64,000 bases of DNA from Bradyrhizobium paxllaeri (GTDB lineage Bacteria; Pseudomonadota; Alphaproteobacteria; Rhizobiales; Xanthobacteraceae): assembly GCF_001693515.2 (NCBI RefSeq), contig NZ_CP042968.1, positions 1,612,001 to 1,676,000 of the forward strand. The letters are read 5' to 3'. The stretch's first letter is position 1. Each line of letters starts with the position of its first letter. A program made the translations under genes and the position numbers. The notes beneath the pieces were generated by a model. The model had not been told where the DNA came from. It did not search any database and saw nothing but the letters and a program-made list of their open reading frames with translations. Below, piece after piece: positions 1 through 8,769 of the stretch.

Positions 1-228
1 TATGTCGCGAAGGGCCAGATTCGGTCCTCATAATGCGCAGGCGCAGACGGCCGGTCTTCCTCCGGGATCGGAAAGACACGGGCGTGCAGTTGCCCGGCCC
101 ATGCGTTGTTTCGACCTGGCGGCTAAGGTAGTGGACCCTCCGGGGCGAGGCCGCTAGGCGCGCTTGCTACGCTTCGCCGTCTCGCATTGTTTGTTGCAGC
201 CGGCATCGAGCCGCTTGCAGCGATTCCT
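1..228. other. Left-edge region without a recognisable gene
   Basis: The first 228 bases hold no open frame that resembles a known protein and no RNA gene that I recognise. The stretch may contain the promoter-distal end of a gene lying outside the window, but nothing supports that directly. Confidence 0.4.
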
Positions 229-732
229 TTATGCGGCTCGCCATGGCGTCAACCGCGGAATCCAGCGCGGCACATTAGTCCGAAAGCTCTCGTACTCCGT
301 GCCGAATGTTTGCTTGAGCGTCGGTTCTTCGTACATCACCACAAAGACATGAAAAAAAAGCCAGAGTAGCGCGCCGTACCAGAAGAGACGCCAGTCACCA
401 AACAAAACGGCCTGACCAAAAATGACTGCGACGACCGCGATGTAGATCGGATTTCGCACGTAGCGATAAAGGCCAGTCACTACGAGCTTTTGAGTCGGCG
501 CGATGGGGGCAGGCGTCCCCAGTCCCTCCAGCGCAAAACGGGCAAATGAATCCACAAGTCCGGGCACTCCGGCGAGGATCAATATCCCGCCGAGGATGCG
601 GGTTAGATCGACGCCGAAGAAAGCTGGCCGAAATTCCCACTGCGTGACCCACCAGGGGACGAAGCCTGCCAGCACCAACGGCGCAATGACGAAGAACAGA
701 GCGGAGCCCAAGACGGCAATTGCTTTCGACAT
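229..732 (-). CDS. Isoprenylcysteine/phospholipid methyltransferase-like membrane protein
   Basis: Predicted 167-residue integral membrane protein of the ICMT/PEMT-like methyltransferase fold. It has about four hydrophobic segments. The diagnostic C-terminal half carries 'GLYRYVRNPIY' followed by a 'YEEPTLKQTFG.EYESF' block, which in this superfamily forms the S-adenosylmethionine site and the membrane-embedded active site. I chose the internal ATG at 732, which begins directly before the first hydrophobic helix, over a longer start at 774. The substrate cannot be read from sequence; bacterial members are usually annotated only as isoprenylcysteine carboxyl methyltransferase family. It is a single gene with no operon partner. 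Confidence 0.8.
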   Translation of the reverse strand: MSKAIAVLGSALFFVIAPLVLAGFVPWWVTQWEFRPAFFGVDLTRILGGILILAGVPGLVDSFARFALEGLGTPAPIAPTQKLVVTGLYRYVRNPIYIAVVAVIFGQAVLFGDWRLFWYGALLWLFFHVFVVMYEEPTLKQTFGTEYESFRTNVPRWIPRLTPWRAA

Positions 733-992
733 TGCGCGCTCCCACGACCCGACAAGAATAGCTTGGCAAATCACTTTTTGCTACGAGCATTGAACTCGGC
801 TCCACAATCAGTTGTCCCGGCCGTCGAGTTCTCTTCACCTCGCTTCTGATCTTCAGGCTGAGTCCGGTATGGGTCATCTTCAGCTGATTCAGCCAGGACT
901 ATCGGCCGGTTAATGTCCGCTTTGCCCCGTGACCGACCAAGCTTGCGCAGCGGCGCAATAAGTCGCGAAAGGCCACAAGATGACGCGATCCA

Positions 993-1346
993 CTATGCCG
1001 TCTTGCGTGGTGCCGCCGTTCTGGCGTCGCCGGTATTCGGCGTTCCGGTCGGTTCGATGAGCAACAGGTGTACTTCCTCGCGGGCGACCGGGCGATGCTC
1101 GACGCCCTTTGGAACGATGTACATTTCGCCGGGGCCGATCGTGATCGTTCGGTCGCGCAGCTGGATGTCGAGAACGCCCTTCAGGACGAGAAAGAAATCA
1201 TCCGTATCATCGTGCTTGTGCCAGACGAACTCGTCCTTCACCTTTACGACCATCACATCATAGTCATTGAGTTGCGCAACGGTTCTTGGCGACCAATACT
1301 CATTGAACGTGGCCAGTTTGTCCGTCAGGCTGATCTTGTCGCTCAT
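993..1346 (-). CDS. Cupin-domain protein
   Basis: 117-residue single-domain cupin. Motif 1 is visible as 'WHKHDDTDDFFLVLKG' (metal ligands His, His, Glu/Asp-type positions) and motif 2 as 'GPGEMYIVPKGVEHRP', so a mononuclear metal-binding beta barrel is expected. The start at 1346 is preceded by an AAGGA ribosome site. Small proteins of this type in proteobacteria are mostly uncharacterised; enzymatic and sensing roles are both possible. It is transcribed away from the sigma-54 controlled gene to its right and is separated from it by a palindromic repeat. Confidence 0.8.
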   Translation of the reverse strand: MSDKISLTDKLATFNEYWSPRTVAQLNDYDVMVVKVKDEFVWHKHDDTDDFFLVLKGVLDIQLRDRTITIGPGEMYIVPKGVEHRPVAREEVHLLLIEPTGTPNTGDARTAAPRKTA

Positions 1347-1401
1347 CGTTGCACCTTCCTTGAGGCGGGCTGACCCGTCGAGGTCTGAGGATAGTCCTTC
1401 C

Positions 1402-1483
1402 GTCATTCCGGGGCGGTGCAAAGCCTCGAACCCGAATCCATCGAGCCTCGAACGCACCAACGCCTTGCGCGCCCCGGAATGAC
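1402..1483. repeat. Dispersed palindromic repeat, family A
   Basis: Inverted arms GTCATTCCGGGGC and GCCCCGGAATGAC bracket about 55 bases. The same arms recur at 31853-31970. It sits directly upstream of the cupin gene and could fold as a long hairpin in RNA. Confidence 0.8.
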
Positions 1484-1625
1484 TGATAGGGCGGACTGCG
1501 CGGCTGGCGCAACATCTGTGCAACTGCACAAATACAAGGCATCAGTCTCAGTCGGGACATCCTGCGATAAGTCCATAACCACGTAGAAATACGCGCTTTT
1601 TCTAAGCCTGCGGCGCGATTTCGGG

Positions 1626-1642
1626 TTGGCACATCGATTGCT
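1626..1642 (+). promoter_or_regulatory. Sigma-54 (RpoN) -24/-12 promoter for the FNT gene
   Basis: TTGGCAC, five bases, then TTGCT. The GG at 1628-1629 and the GC at 1640-1641 are exactly 12 apart, a full match to the TGGCAC-N5-TTGCW sigma-54 consensus. Transcription is expected to begin near 1653, giving a leader of about 285 nt before the transporter start codon. RpoN control would fit nitrogen-regulated nitrite uptake. Confidence 0.75.
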
Positions 1643-1653
1643 TAATCCTGTCT

Positions 1654-1704
1654 CAGTCAATGACGACTGCCGTCCTTTTCGGATTGCCAAGGCCAGCGTT
1701 GGCC
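1654..1704 (+). promoter_or_regulatory. Candidate ANTAR (NasT-type) target: two stem-loops with A1/G4 hexaloops
   Basis: Hairpin 1 pairs CAGTC (1654-1658) with GACTG (1665-1669) around loop AATGAC. Hairpin 2 pairs GGCC (1691-1694) with GGCC (1701-1704) around loop AGCGTT. Both six-base loops carry A at position 1 and G at position 4, the signature of RNAs bound by ANTAR antiterminators. Hairpin 1 lies at the predicted 5' end of the sigma-54 transcript. Known rhizobial ANTAR regulators include NasT of the nitrate/nitrite-responsive NasS-NasT pair. I do not see a classic U-tract terminator downstream, which weakens the call. Confidence 0.55.
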
Positions 1705-1711
1705 GAAGGCG

Positions 1712-1786
1712 TTGGGATCAAGCAGCCTCGCGTGAGGTGCTTCGAGCAGTCTTCGGGACTACCTCACGATAGCTCGCGCGTCCCAA
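1712..1786 (+). ncRNA. Structured leader with a gap-free three-way junction
   Basis: An outer helix TTGGGA/TCCCAA (1712-1717 with 1781-1786) encloses a helix GTGAGGT/ACCTCAC (1732-1738 with 1761-1767). Between the two strands of the inner helix sit two abutting hairpins, 1739-1747 (GCT-TCG-AGC) and 1748-1760 (AGTC-TTCGG-GACT), with no unpaired base at the junction. It lies in the 5' leader of the FNT gene. No known riboswitch family is recognised. Confidence 0.45.
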
Positions 1787-1936
1787 GTCCCCGATCGGCG
1801 TGACCTGCGTCGTTCCGTGCCGTTCAGAGGCGGCGCGGGATTCGTCGCGCGCGAGGACGGCAAGATTTTCACTCAATCGGTGCACGGCTGCGCAGCATCC
1901 GGCGCGCTCTAACGTTGTCTCGAAAGGGGAACAGGA

Positions 1937-2779
1937 ATGGCCTATCTCGCGCCTTCGGAATTCGTGACCAAGATGGTCGACGCCGGAGAATCCAAGATCT
2001 TCATGTCGACGCGCGATACGGTCATCCGCGCCTACATGGCCGGTGCGCTGTTGACGCTGGCGGCCTGGTTCGCCGTCACGATGAGTGTTAACACGGGACA
2101 GCCGATCATCGGCGCGCTGCTATTCCCGGTCGGCTTCTGCATGCTCTACCTGTTCGGCTTCGACCTGCTCACCGGCGTCTTCGTTCTGTGTCCGCTGGCG
2201 CTGATCGACAAGCGCCCGGGCGTCACCCTCGGCGGCGTACTGCGCAACTGGGGTCTTGTCTTTATCGGCAACTTCGGCGGCGCCTTCACTGTCGCGACGA
2301 TGGCGGCGATCGTCACTACCTTCGGATTCTCGTCGCCGCCCGACAAGGTCGGCATCGCGCTTGGCCATATCGGCGAAAGCCGCACTGTGGGTTATGCCGC
2401 GCACGGCGCAGCCGGCATGCTGACGCTGTTCGTTCGCGGCATGCTCTGTAACTGGATGGTGTCGGCGGGTGTCGTCGGCGCCATGATCTCCACCACGGTT
2501 CCCGGCAAGGTGCTGGCGATGTGGATGCCGATCATGCTGTTTTTTGCGATGACCTTCGAGCACTCGATCGTGAACATGTTTCTATTTCCCGCAGGACTGC
2601 TGCTCGGCGGCAAGTTTACCTGGTTCGACTACATCTTCTGGAACGAGATCCCGACCGTCGTCGGCAACCTCGTCGGCGGCCTCGCCTTCACCGGCCTGAC
2701 GCTGTACACGACCCACGTCAAAACGGCGCCGAAGCGGTCTGCCTCGCAGCAGCCGGCTTCGTCGCGCCTGGCGGCTTGA
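1937..2779 (+). CDS. Formate/nitrite transporter (FNT) family channel
   Basis: 280-residue inner-membrane protein of the FocA/NirC family, a homopentameric channel for small monovalent anions such as formate or nitrite. Six hydrophobic segments are visible. Family blocks include 'FGFDLLTGVF' (residues about 72-81), 'NWGLVFIGNFGGA' and 'FEHSIVNMF', the last resembling the conserved FExxxANM region. Start: ATG after GAAAGGGGAACAGG. Together with the RpoN promoter and the ANTAR-like leader, nitrite is the more likely substrate, but this is inference. The kinase-phosphatase gene follows 58 bases later on the same strand, so the two probably form an operon. Confidence 0.85.
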   Translation: MAYLAPSEFVTKMVDAGESKIFMSTRDTVIRAYMAGALLTLAAWFAVTMSVNTGQPIIGALLFPVGFCMLYLFGFDLLTGVFVLCPLALIDKRPGVTLGGVLRNWGLVFIGNFGGAFTVATMAAIVTTFGFSSPPDKVGIALGHIGESRTVGYAAHGAAGMLTLFVRGMLCNWMVSAGVVGAMISTTVPGKVLAMWMPIMLFFAMTFEHSIVNMFLFPAGLLLGGKFTWFDYIFWNEIPTVVGNLVGGLAFTGLTLYTTHVKTAPKRSASQQPASSRLAA

Positions 2780-2837
2780 TCTCGCGCTGCGGATGGGTCT
2801 CTCCTTGCGGGGAGGCCCATTGTCGTGAAAGCCGGGA

Positions 2838-4571
2838 ATGCCGCGCCAGCTGAAAATATCGGTCGGACAATTTTCCGATAAGGGAGCCAAGGAAACCAAC
2901 CAGGATTTCCATGGCGTCCTGATCCCGGACGAGCCGCTGCTCAGCCTCAAGGGCATTTCCATCGTGCTGGCCGACGGCATCAGCACGAGCAAGGTCAGCC
3001 GGGTCGCCGCGGAATCGGCGGTCAAGGGATTCTTGACCGATTATTACTGCACCTCTGAATCCTGGTCGGTGCGCACCTCGGCGCAGCGCGTGCTGGAGGC
3101 GACCAATTCCTGGCTGCATTCGCAGACGCGCAGCCAGTATGCCTATGACAAGGACCGCGGTTACGTCTGTACGCTCTCCGCCATCGTCATCAAGTCGACC
3201 ACGGCGCATCTCTTTCACATCGGCGATTCCCGCATCTATCGTCTCTCCGGCAACACGCTGGAGCAACTGACCAACGACCACCGCATCGTCATCTCCTCGC
3301 AGCAGAGCTATCTCGGCCGGGCGCTCGGCGTAAATCCGCAAATCGAGATCGACTACCAGATGCTGCGGATCGAGCCGGGCGACGTCTTTGTGCTCGCGAC
3401 CGACGGCATCTACGAGCATCTGAGCGCCCGTCGCATGGCAAAGGCAGTGAACGAGGGCAGCGGCGATCTCGATGCGGCCGCAAAGGGGATTGTCGACCAG
3501 GCGTTTGAAGCCGGCAGCACGGACAACCTCACCGTCCAGATCGTCCGCGTCGATGAGTTGCCTGACGGCGCCGCAGCCGAAGTATTCGCGCAGCCGCAAG
3601 AGCTGCCGCTGCCGCCGCTGCTGGAGGCGAGGGCGGTGTTCGACGGCTACCGGATCGTCCGCGAGCTGCACGGCTCCAGCCGAAGCCACATCTATCTCGC
3701 CGTCGATATCGAAACCGACGCGGTCGTCACCATCAAGATCCCCTCGATCGATCTGCGCGACGATCCCGCCTACCTGAAGCGTTTCATGATGGAGGAGTGG
3801 GTGGCGCGGCGGATCGACAGCCCGCATGTGCTCAAACCCTGCCTGCTGCAGCGCAAGCGCAACTTTCTCTATGTCGCGACCGAATACATCGACGGGCAGA
3901 CGCTGACGCAGTGGATGATCGACAACCCGAAGCCGGGCCTTGAGACCGTGCGCGACATCGTCGAGCAGATCGCCAAGGGGCTGCGCGCCTTCCACCGCAA
4001 GGAGATGCTGCACCAGGACATCAGGCCCGACAACATCATGATCGACGCTACTGGCACGGTGAAGATCATCGATTTCGGCTCGACGAAAATCACCGGTGTC
4101 ATCGAGGCCGAGCCGTCAGGCATGCGCGACGACATTCTCGGTACCCAGCAATATACCGCGCCCGAGTATTTTCTTGGCGAGTTCGCCACGACGCGCTCCG
4201 ACCTGTTTTCGCTCGGCGTCATCACCTACCAGATGTTGACAGGAAAACTGCCCTACGGCGCGCAGATCGCACAGGCGCGGACGCGATCACAGTTCAACAG
4301 GCTGGTCTATCGTCCGGCGTCGCATGGCGACCGCGAATTGCCGCAGTGGATCGACGGCACGCTGGAGAAGGCAGTGCACCCCAATCCCCTCAAGCGCTAC
4401 GACAGTTTTTCGGAATTCCTGTTCGACCTGCGCCACCCCAATGCGAACTATCTCTCCACGTCACGCACGCCGCTGATCGAGCGCAATCCGCTGCTGTTCT
4501 GGAAAAGCACGACGATCGTGCTGGCGCTGGCGGTGATCGTGCTGCTCGCCATGCAGCACATGCATCGCTAA
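2838..4571 (+). CDS. Bifunctional PP2C-type phosphatase / Ser-Thr protein kinase, tail-anchored
   Basis: 577 residues. The N-terminal PP2C domain (about 5-240) has the metal-binding Asp46-Gly47, 'HIGDSRIYR' (Asp130), 'ATDGIYEH' (Asp189) and 'STDNLTVQ' (Asp229). The C-terminal kinase domain (about 268-535) has Lys300, 'LHQDIRPDN' (Asp394, Asn399), 'IDFGSTK' (DFG 412-414) and 'APEY'. The glycine-rich loop reads 'HGSSRSH', without the usual GxGxxG. A single hydrophobic helix at 556-573 ends the protein, so both catalytic domains should face the cytoplasm from a membrane anchor. It follows the FNT gene and may modify that channel or another nitrogen-assimilation protein; the target is unknown. 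Proteins of this architecture occur in bacterial nitrate-assimilation clusters. Confidence 0.85.
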   Translation: MPRQLKISVGQFSDKGAKETNQDFHGVLIPDEPLLSLKGISIVLADGISTSKVSRVAAESAVKGFLTDYYCTSESWSVRTSAQRVLEATNSWLHSQTRSQYAYDKDRGYVCTLSAIVIKSTTAHLFHIGDSRIYRLSGNTLEQLTNDHRIVISSQQSYLGRALGVNPQIEIDYQMLRIEPGDVFVLATDGIYEHLSARRMAKAVNEGSGDLDAAAKGIVDQAFEAGSTDNLTVQIVRVDELPDGAAAEVFAQPQELPLPPLLEARAVFDGYRIVRELHGSSRSHIYLAVDIETDAVVTIKIPSIDLRDDPAYLKRFMMEEWVARRIDSPHVLKPCLLQRKRNFLYVATEYIDGQTLTQWMIDNPKPGLETVRDIVEQIAKGLRAFHRKEMLHQDIRPDNIMIDATGTVKIIDFGSTKITGVIEAEPSGMRDDILGTQQYTAPEYFLGEFATTRSDLFSLGVITYQMLTGKLPYGAQIAQARTRSQFNRLVYRPASHGDRELPQWIDGTLEKAVHPNPLKRYDSFSEFLFDLRHPNANYLSTSRTPLIERNPLLFWKSTTIVLALAVIVLLAMQHMHR

Positions 4572-4781
4572 TACTCTGAGGTTACTTTCGGCGGCATAGC
4601 CGACTTGGCCGGACTTGCTGCTGGCTCGACCCGGTCGTATTTCGACCCAAAGAAGATATTGGTCGTTCTTCCAAGGTTGAATTGTCGGCTTGGCGATGTA
4701 TAACGGCGTTCGGGTGCTCGCTGCATAGAGCAGTGACAGGTCAAGCGACGGTCGGGCCGCCTCGCGGAAAGCGTGCGCCTC

Positions 4782-6122
4782 ATGAATCACCGCTCAGCGT
4801 TTGACGACCTGCCGCGAGCCCAGCAACTGGCCGAACAGGCCCTCAACACACTTCAACGCTTCCTGCATGTTGAGGCTGTCAGCGGAGTCGTGCTTCTCGT
4901 TGCCGCCACCGCTGCATTGATCTGGGCCAATTCTCCGTTCGCTCACGTCTATCACGCCTTCTGGAACCTGCCGCTCACAATCGGATTTGGGGAATATTTT
5001 CTTTCCCGGTCGCTGCATTTCTGGGTCAACGATGCGCTGATGACGGTCTTTTTCCTTGTCGTGGGCATGGAAATTCGGCGCGAGATTCATGAAGGCGCAC
5101 TGAGCAAACTCGATCAGGCCATTCTGCCTTTGATCGCGGCGGCTGGTGGCGTCATCGTCCCCGCGCTTATCTATCTGAGCCTTAACAGCGATCCCACCCG
5201 GGGTCAGGGCTGGGCCGTGCCAACCGCTACAGACATTGCCTTTGCCGTCGGTGTACTCGCACTGCTTGGACGATCGATCCCGGTCAATGTGAGAGTCTTC
5301 CTGCTTGCTCTGGCGATTATCGATGACATCATCGCGGTGCTGGTCATTGCCATCTTCTACACAGCCAGTCTTCAGTTCAGCGGATTTGCCGTCGTATTGA
5401 TTGGCGTTCTCGCTGTTTTTGGTTTTCAGCGGATCGGGATCGGTTCCGCGCCCCTCTACGTCTTGCCCGGTTCTTTGGTCTGGATCGGGTTCATGATGGC
5501 CGGGGTTCATCCAACCCTTGCAGGTGTCGTACTCGGGCTGATTACGCCGGCGCGCCCTACACCCATGCGGGAACAGCCGCTGGAAGTGGTCTCACGCGTG
5601 CTCAAGCAGTTACAAAGCAGTGACGCGGTGAAGGCAAGAGATTCGCACCAGTTAGAGCAACCGCTGCGAGAGCTTCGCGTAGCTCACCGCGAGATATTGC
5701 CTCCGGTTTCGCGGGTGCAGATGGCGATGCATCCGTGGGTGGCTTACTGCGTTATGCCGATTTTCGCGCTGGCGAATGCCGGCGTTAGCTTAACAGGCAT
5801 TGATCTCTCCGGTGGGGGCTCTTTGGTGATGCTGGGCACTGCGCTTGCCCTGATTGCCGGGAAGCCGCTTGGCGTCGTCGGCGCAACCTGGGTTGCGGTA
5901 CGGCTTGGCTGGTGTCGCCTTGCTCCTGGCGTTTCGTGGGGCGGAGTTTGTCTTGTCGGCCTGCTGGCTGGGATCGGCTTCACCATGTCCATTTTCATCG
6001 CGATACTCGCCTTCTCCGATGAAGGGTTGTTGAAGGCCGCGAAACTAGGCGTGCTCCTGGGCTCGCTTGTCGCCGCCACACTTGGCCTCGGCTGGGGTGT
6101 CATCTTCGTCCGCCGTCAGTGA
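4782..6122 (+). CDS. nhaA: Na+/H+ antiporter NhaA
   Basis: 446-residue inner-membrane antiporter that extrudes Na+ in exchange for H+. The N-terminal block '[14 protein letters not shown]' and '[21 protein letters not shown]' are typical of NhaA. The catalytic aspartate pair appears in '[19 protein letters not shown]', and '[16 protein letters not shown]' precedes it. Ten to twelve hydrophobic segments are visible. The ATG at 4782 is preferred; an in-frame GTG lies 9 bases upstream. About 200 bases without a gene separate it from the kinase gene, so it is probably transcribed alone. Confidence 0.93.
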   Translation: MNHRSAFDDLPRAQQLAEQALNTLQRFLHVEAVSGVVLLVAATAALIWANSPFAHVYHAFWNLPLTIGFGEYFLSRSLHFWVNDALMTVFFLVVGMEIRREIHEGALSKLDQAILPLIAAAGGVIVPALIYLSLNSDPTRGQGWAVPTATDIAFAVGVLALLGRSIPVNVRVFLLALAIIDDIIAVLVIAIFYTASLQFSGFAVVLIGVLAVFGFQRIGIGSAPLYVLPGSLVWIGFMMAGVHPTLAGVVLGLITPARPTPMREQPLEVVSRVLKQLQSSDAVKARDSHQLEQPLRELRVAHREILPPVSRVQMAMHPWVAYCVMPIFALANAGVSLTGIDLSGGGSLVMLGTALALIAGKPLGVVGATWVAVRLGWCRLAPGVSWGGVCLVGLLAGIGFTMSIFIAILAFSDEGLLKAAKLGVLLGSLVAATLGLGWGVIFVRRQ

Positions 6123-6498
6123 AAGCGGCTCCAATGCCATTCAAAGCTCCGCACGTATCGTTCGTATCATTCGCCGTTGAGGTTCTATCCTCTGGGATTA
6201 CACAGGTGATGATCGTCGAAACTGACTTGCATCTGAATCCCCAGCATCCCGCGTACAATCGATCCGCCGTGGAAACTCTCATTTCGGCCGCGCAAAGCTA
6301 TATTAGCGCCAATATGGAAGGTCCTGCCTCTATTCGGCTTGTTTCGACCCGAAGCGGGGAGTTCTGATTGGTCCTTGGTCACCTTTGTTTGCCGGAACTG
6401 GCCCATCGCGTCATTTAGCTGCGTTGCAAGCTCTGGTCGCTATCGGCGCATAGCGGATGCTGGCAAGCCCTCGAAACGGCGGTTTAGCGGGGCACGGC
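6123..6498. other. Intergenic region, no confident gene
   Basis: 376 bases between nhaA and the convergent ModA-like gene. A GTG-initiated 82-codon frame (6119-6367, +) overlaps the nhaA stop, but it has no recognisable family and no ribosome site, so it is not called. No clear terminator is seen. Confidence 0.4.
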
Positions 6499-7293
6499 CT
6501 AATTCGTAGCGCCTGTGGCGATCGGGTCGAGCCCACTCTTCACGATTTCGCCGCGCGCCGCGGGCGAGGCGAGGAACTTGATCAGCGCCTTGCCGGCGTC
6601 GGGCTCCTTGGAGACGCTGGCGATGCCGGCGGAAAATACCGTGATCTTCTGCAATTCGTCCGGTAGCGGACCGACGATGTCGATGCCCTCGACAGGCTTC
6701 AGTTCACTCATCTGCTGGAAGCCGATCTCGGCCTCGCCGCGCGCGACGATCTCGCCGACGGGAGTAGCCGGAATCTTTCGCGCCTTGTCCTTCATTTCGT
6801 CTGCAATGCCGAGCTTGCCGAACATTTCGGTCGAGACATAGACGCCGCTGGCACTGTCGGAATAGGCGACGGTCTTCACCGCCAGCAGCGCGCGCTTGAG
6901 CGCTTCGGGTGTGCTGATATCAGGCTTCGGCGTGCCGGATTTCACGGCAACCGCGATCGGCGACTTCACGAGATCGACGCTGGTACCGGCGGTCATCTTG
7001 CCCTTTTTGGCGAGATCTTCGAGCGCATAGCCGACCATGATCAACACGTCCGCCGGCTCGCCCCGCTCCAGCCGCATGGGAATCGCGTTGGTTGTCGTGC
7101 CCATCGACGGCCCGTAGGCGGTCAGCACCTTGTGGCCTGTGCTGCGTTCGAATTCGGGCACCAACGCCTTGTAGGCGGCGGACAGTCCGCCGGAGATCAT
7201 CACCCGCACTTCCGCGGCAGAGGCCGTGGCGGAGAGCAGGATGGCGCTGACGACGCCCAGTGCGAGAGCGCGAAGATTTGCTGAAAGTCGCAT
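6499..7293 (-). CDS. ModA-like periplasmic substrate-binding protein
   Basis: 264 residues with an N-terminal signal peptide ending near 'SATASA-AEV'. The rest is the two-lobe extracellular solute-binding fold of the molybdate-binding (ModA/PBP-like) group: 'VMISGGLSAAYKALVPEFER', 'RGEPADVLIMVGYALEDL' and 'AIGFQQMSELKPV'-like blocks. Usually such proteins deliver an oxyanion to an ABC permease. No ModB or ModC gene is adjacent, so it either serves a transporter elsewhere or has another role. The ATG at 7293 directly precedes the positively charged signal-peptide N-region. Confidence 0.8.
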   Translation of the reverse strand: MRLSANLRALALGVVSAILLSATASAAEVRVMISGGLSAAYKALVPEFERSTGHKVLTAYGPSMGTTTNAIPMRLERGEPADVLIMVGYALEDLAKKGKMTAGTSVDLVKSPIAVAVKSGTPKPDISTPEALKRALLAVKTVAYSDSASGVYVSTEMFGKLGIADEMKDKARKIPATPVGEIVARGEAEIGFQQMSELKPVEGIDIVGPLPDELQKITVFSAGIASVSKEPDAGKALIKFLASPAARGEIVKSGLDPIATGATN

Positions 7294-7377
7294 TAGTTGG
7301 TCCTCCCGGACGACTCTTGAGCGGTCGGCCTTGGGAGGGTTTTACAGCGTGAGAGCGAGTACGGCTAGAGCCGCAGC

Positions 7378-7461
7378 GTCATTGCGAGCGGAGCGAAGCA
7401 ATCCATCGTTCGGCATACGCGGAGACATGGATTGCTTCGTCGCTTCGCTCCTCGCAATGAC
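7378..7461. repeat. Dispersed palindromic repeat, family B
   Basis: Arms GTCATTGCGAGCG and CGCTCCTCGCAATGAC flank a core in which GAAGCAATCCAT is answered by ATGGATTGCTTC. Close relatives lie at 14475-14586 and 61986-62067. This copy lies between the ModA-like gene and phaZ. Confidence 0.85.
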
Positions 7462-7476
7462 GCGGCGCGAGTACCC

Positions 7477-8700
7477 TCACGCATTCACATGCACGAAATC
7501 GCGCAGCAGCGGATAGATCTCGTTATTCCAGCGTTTGCCCGAGAACACGCCGTAATGGCCGACGCCGGCCTGCATGTGGTGGACCTTGCGATAGGCGCGC
7601 ACGCCGGTGCAGAGGTCCTGCGCGGCGAGTGTCTGGCCGATCGAACAGATGTCGTCCTTTTCGCCTTCGACCGTCATCAGGCCCATGCGCCGGATCGAGG
7701 CCGGGTCGACCTTCCGGCCGCGATGCATCAGTTTGCCCTGCGGCAACAGATGCTCCTGAAACACGTCGCGAACCGTTTCGATATAGAATTCGGCGGGCAG
7801 ATCCATCACGGCGAAATATTCGTCGTAGAAGGTCTTGATGAGTTCAGCCTTCTCCTTCTCGCCCTTCGCCAGATGATTGGCGAGGTCGATGTGTTGCTTG
7901 ATGTGCCGCTCCAGGTTCATCGAGACGAAGGCGGTGAGCTGCACGAAGCCGGGATAGACTCTTCGGAACGCGCCCTTGCACTGCACCGGCACGTAATTGA
8001 TCAGGTTTTTCTCGAACCAGTTGATCGGCTTGCTCTTGGCGAATTCGTTGACCCTGGTCGGCTGGATCCGGGTGTCGATCGGCCCGGCCATCAGCGTCAG
8101 CGTGGCCGGGCGGGCCGGGTGGTTGTCCTCCGACATTACGGCGGCGGCGGCCAGTGCCGAGACCGATGGCTGGCAGATCGCGACCATGTGCGCGCGCGGG
8201 CCGATTTTGTCGAGGAACGTGATCAGATGGTCGGTGTAGTCCTCCAGGCCGAAGCGGCCGGCATGAAGCGGAATGTCGCGCGGATTGTGCCAGTCGGTGA
8301 TGTAGACGTCGTGGTCCTGCAGCAGCGTCTTCACCGTGCTGCGCAGCAGGGTGGCGAAATGGCCGGACATTGGCGCCACCAGCAACAGCCGCGGCTGCTC
8401 CGGCGCGTTCTCCTTCTTGAAATGCAGCAGCGAGCCGAACGGGGTCGCATAGGTGACCTCCTCGGTCACCTCCAACTCCTGGTTGCCCACCAGCACCCGG
8501 TCGATGCCATAGGCCGGCCGGTCATAGGTGAGGGAGGAGCGCGAGATCAGTTCGAGCGAGGCGGCGAGCCGGCCAAACAGTCGATCAGAGACGCCCTGCG
8601 GCACCAGATTGAGGTATTTAAGCGCCGCCGCCGCCCCGGTCCGCCATGGCGCCGTCAGGTCCATGTGGTTCTGATAGGTCTGGTACATCATTGACATCAT
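7477..8700 (-). CDS. phaZ: Intracellular polyhydroxyalkanoate depolymerase
   Basis: 407-residue alpha/beta hydrolase that mobilises intracellular poly-3-hydroxybutyrate granules. The nucleophile elbow is 'AICQPSV', with Cys176 replacing the usual Ser, as in the Ralstonia PhaZ1-type intracellular depolymerases. The acid lies in 'VEGEKDDICSIGQT' and the base in 'GVGHYGVFSGKRW'. No signal peptide is present, in line with granule association in the cytoplasm. Start: 8700 (ATG); further ATGs follow within four codons. It is divergent from the GST gene, whose sigma-54 promoter lies between them. Carbon-storage turnover is consistent with a rhizobial lifestyle. Confidence 0.92.
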   Translation of the reverse strand: MMSMMYQTYQNHMDLTAPWRTGAAAALKYLNLVPQGVSDRLFGRLAASLELISRSSLTYDRPAYGIDRVLVGNQELEVTEEVTYATPFGSLLHFKKENAPEQPRLLLVAPMSGHFATLLRSTVKTLLQDHDVYITDWHNPRDIPLHAGRFGLEDYTDHLITFLDKIGPRAHMVAICQPSVSALAAAAVMSEDNHPARPATLTLMAGPIDTRIQPTRVNEFAKSKPINWFEKNLINYVPVQCKGAFRRVYPGFVQLTAFVSMNLERHIKQHIDLANHLAKGEKEKAELIKTFYDEYFAVMDLPAEFYIETVRDVFQEHLLPQGKLMHRGRKVDPASIRRMGLMTVEGEKDDICSIGQTLAAQDLCTGVRAYRKVHHMQAGVGHYGVFSGKRWNNEIYPLLRDFVHVNA

Positions 8701-8769
8701 TCACATCAGCCCCTGTCCCAGGTGGCCATGCAATATCGACGCCAGAGCCGGGCTGGCCGCCTCTAAAAC

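Noticed and set aside
6119..6367. GTG-initiated frame overlapping the end of nhaA
   Set aside because: No ribosome site, no recognisable domain, and composition unlike the neighbouring genes.
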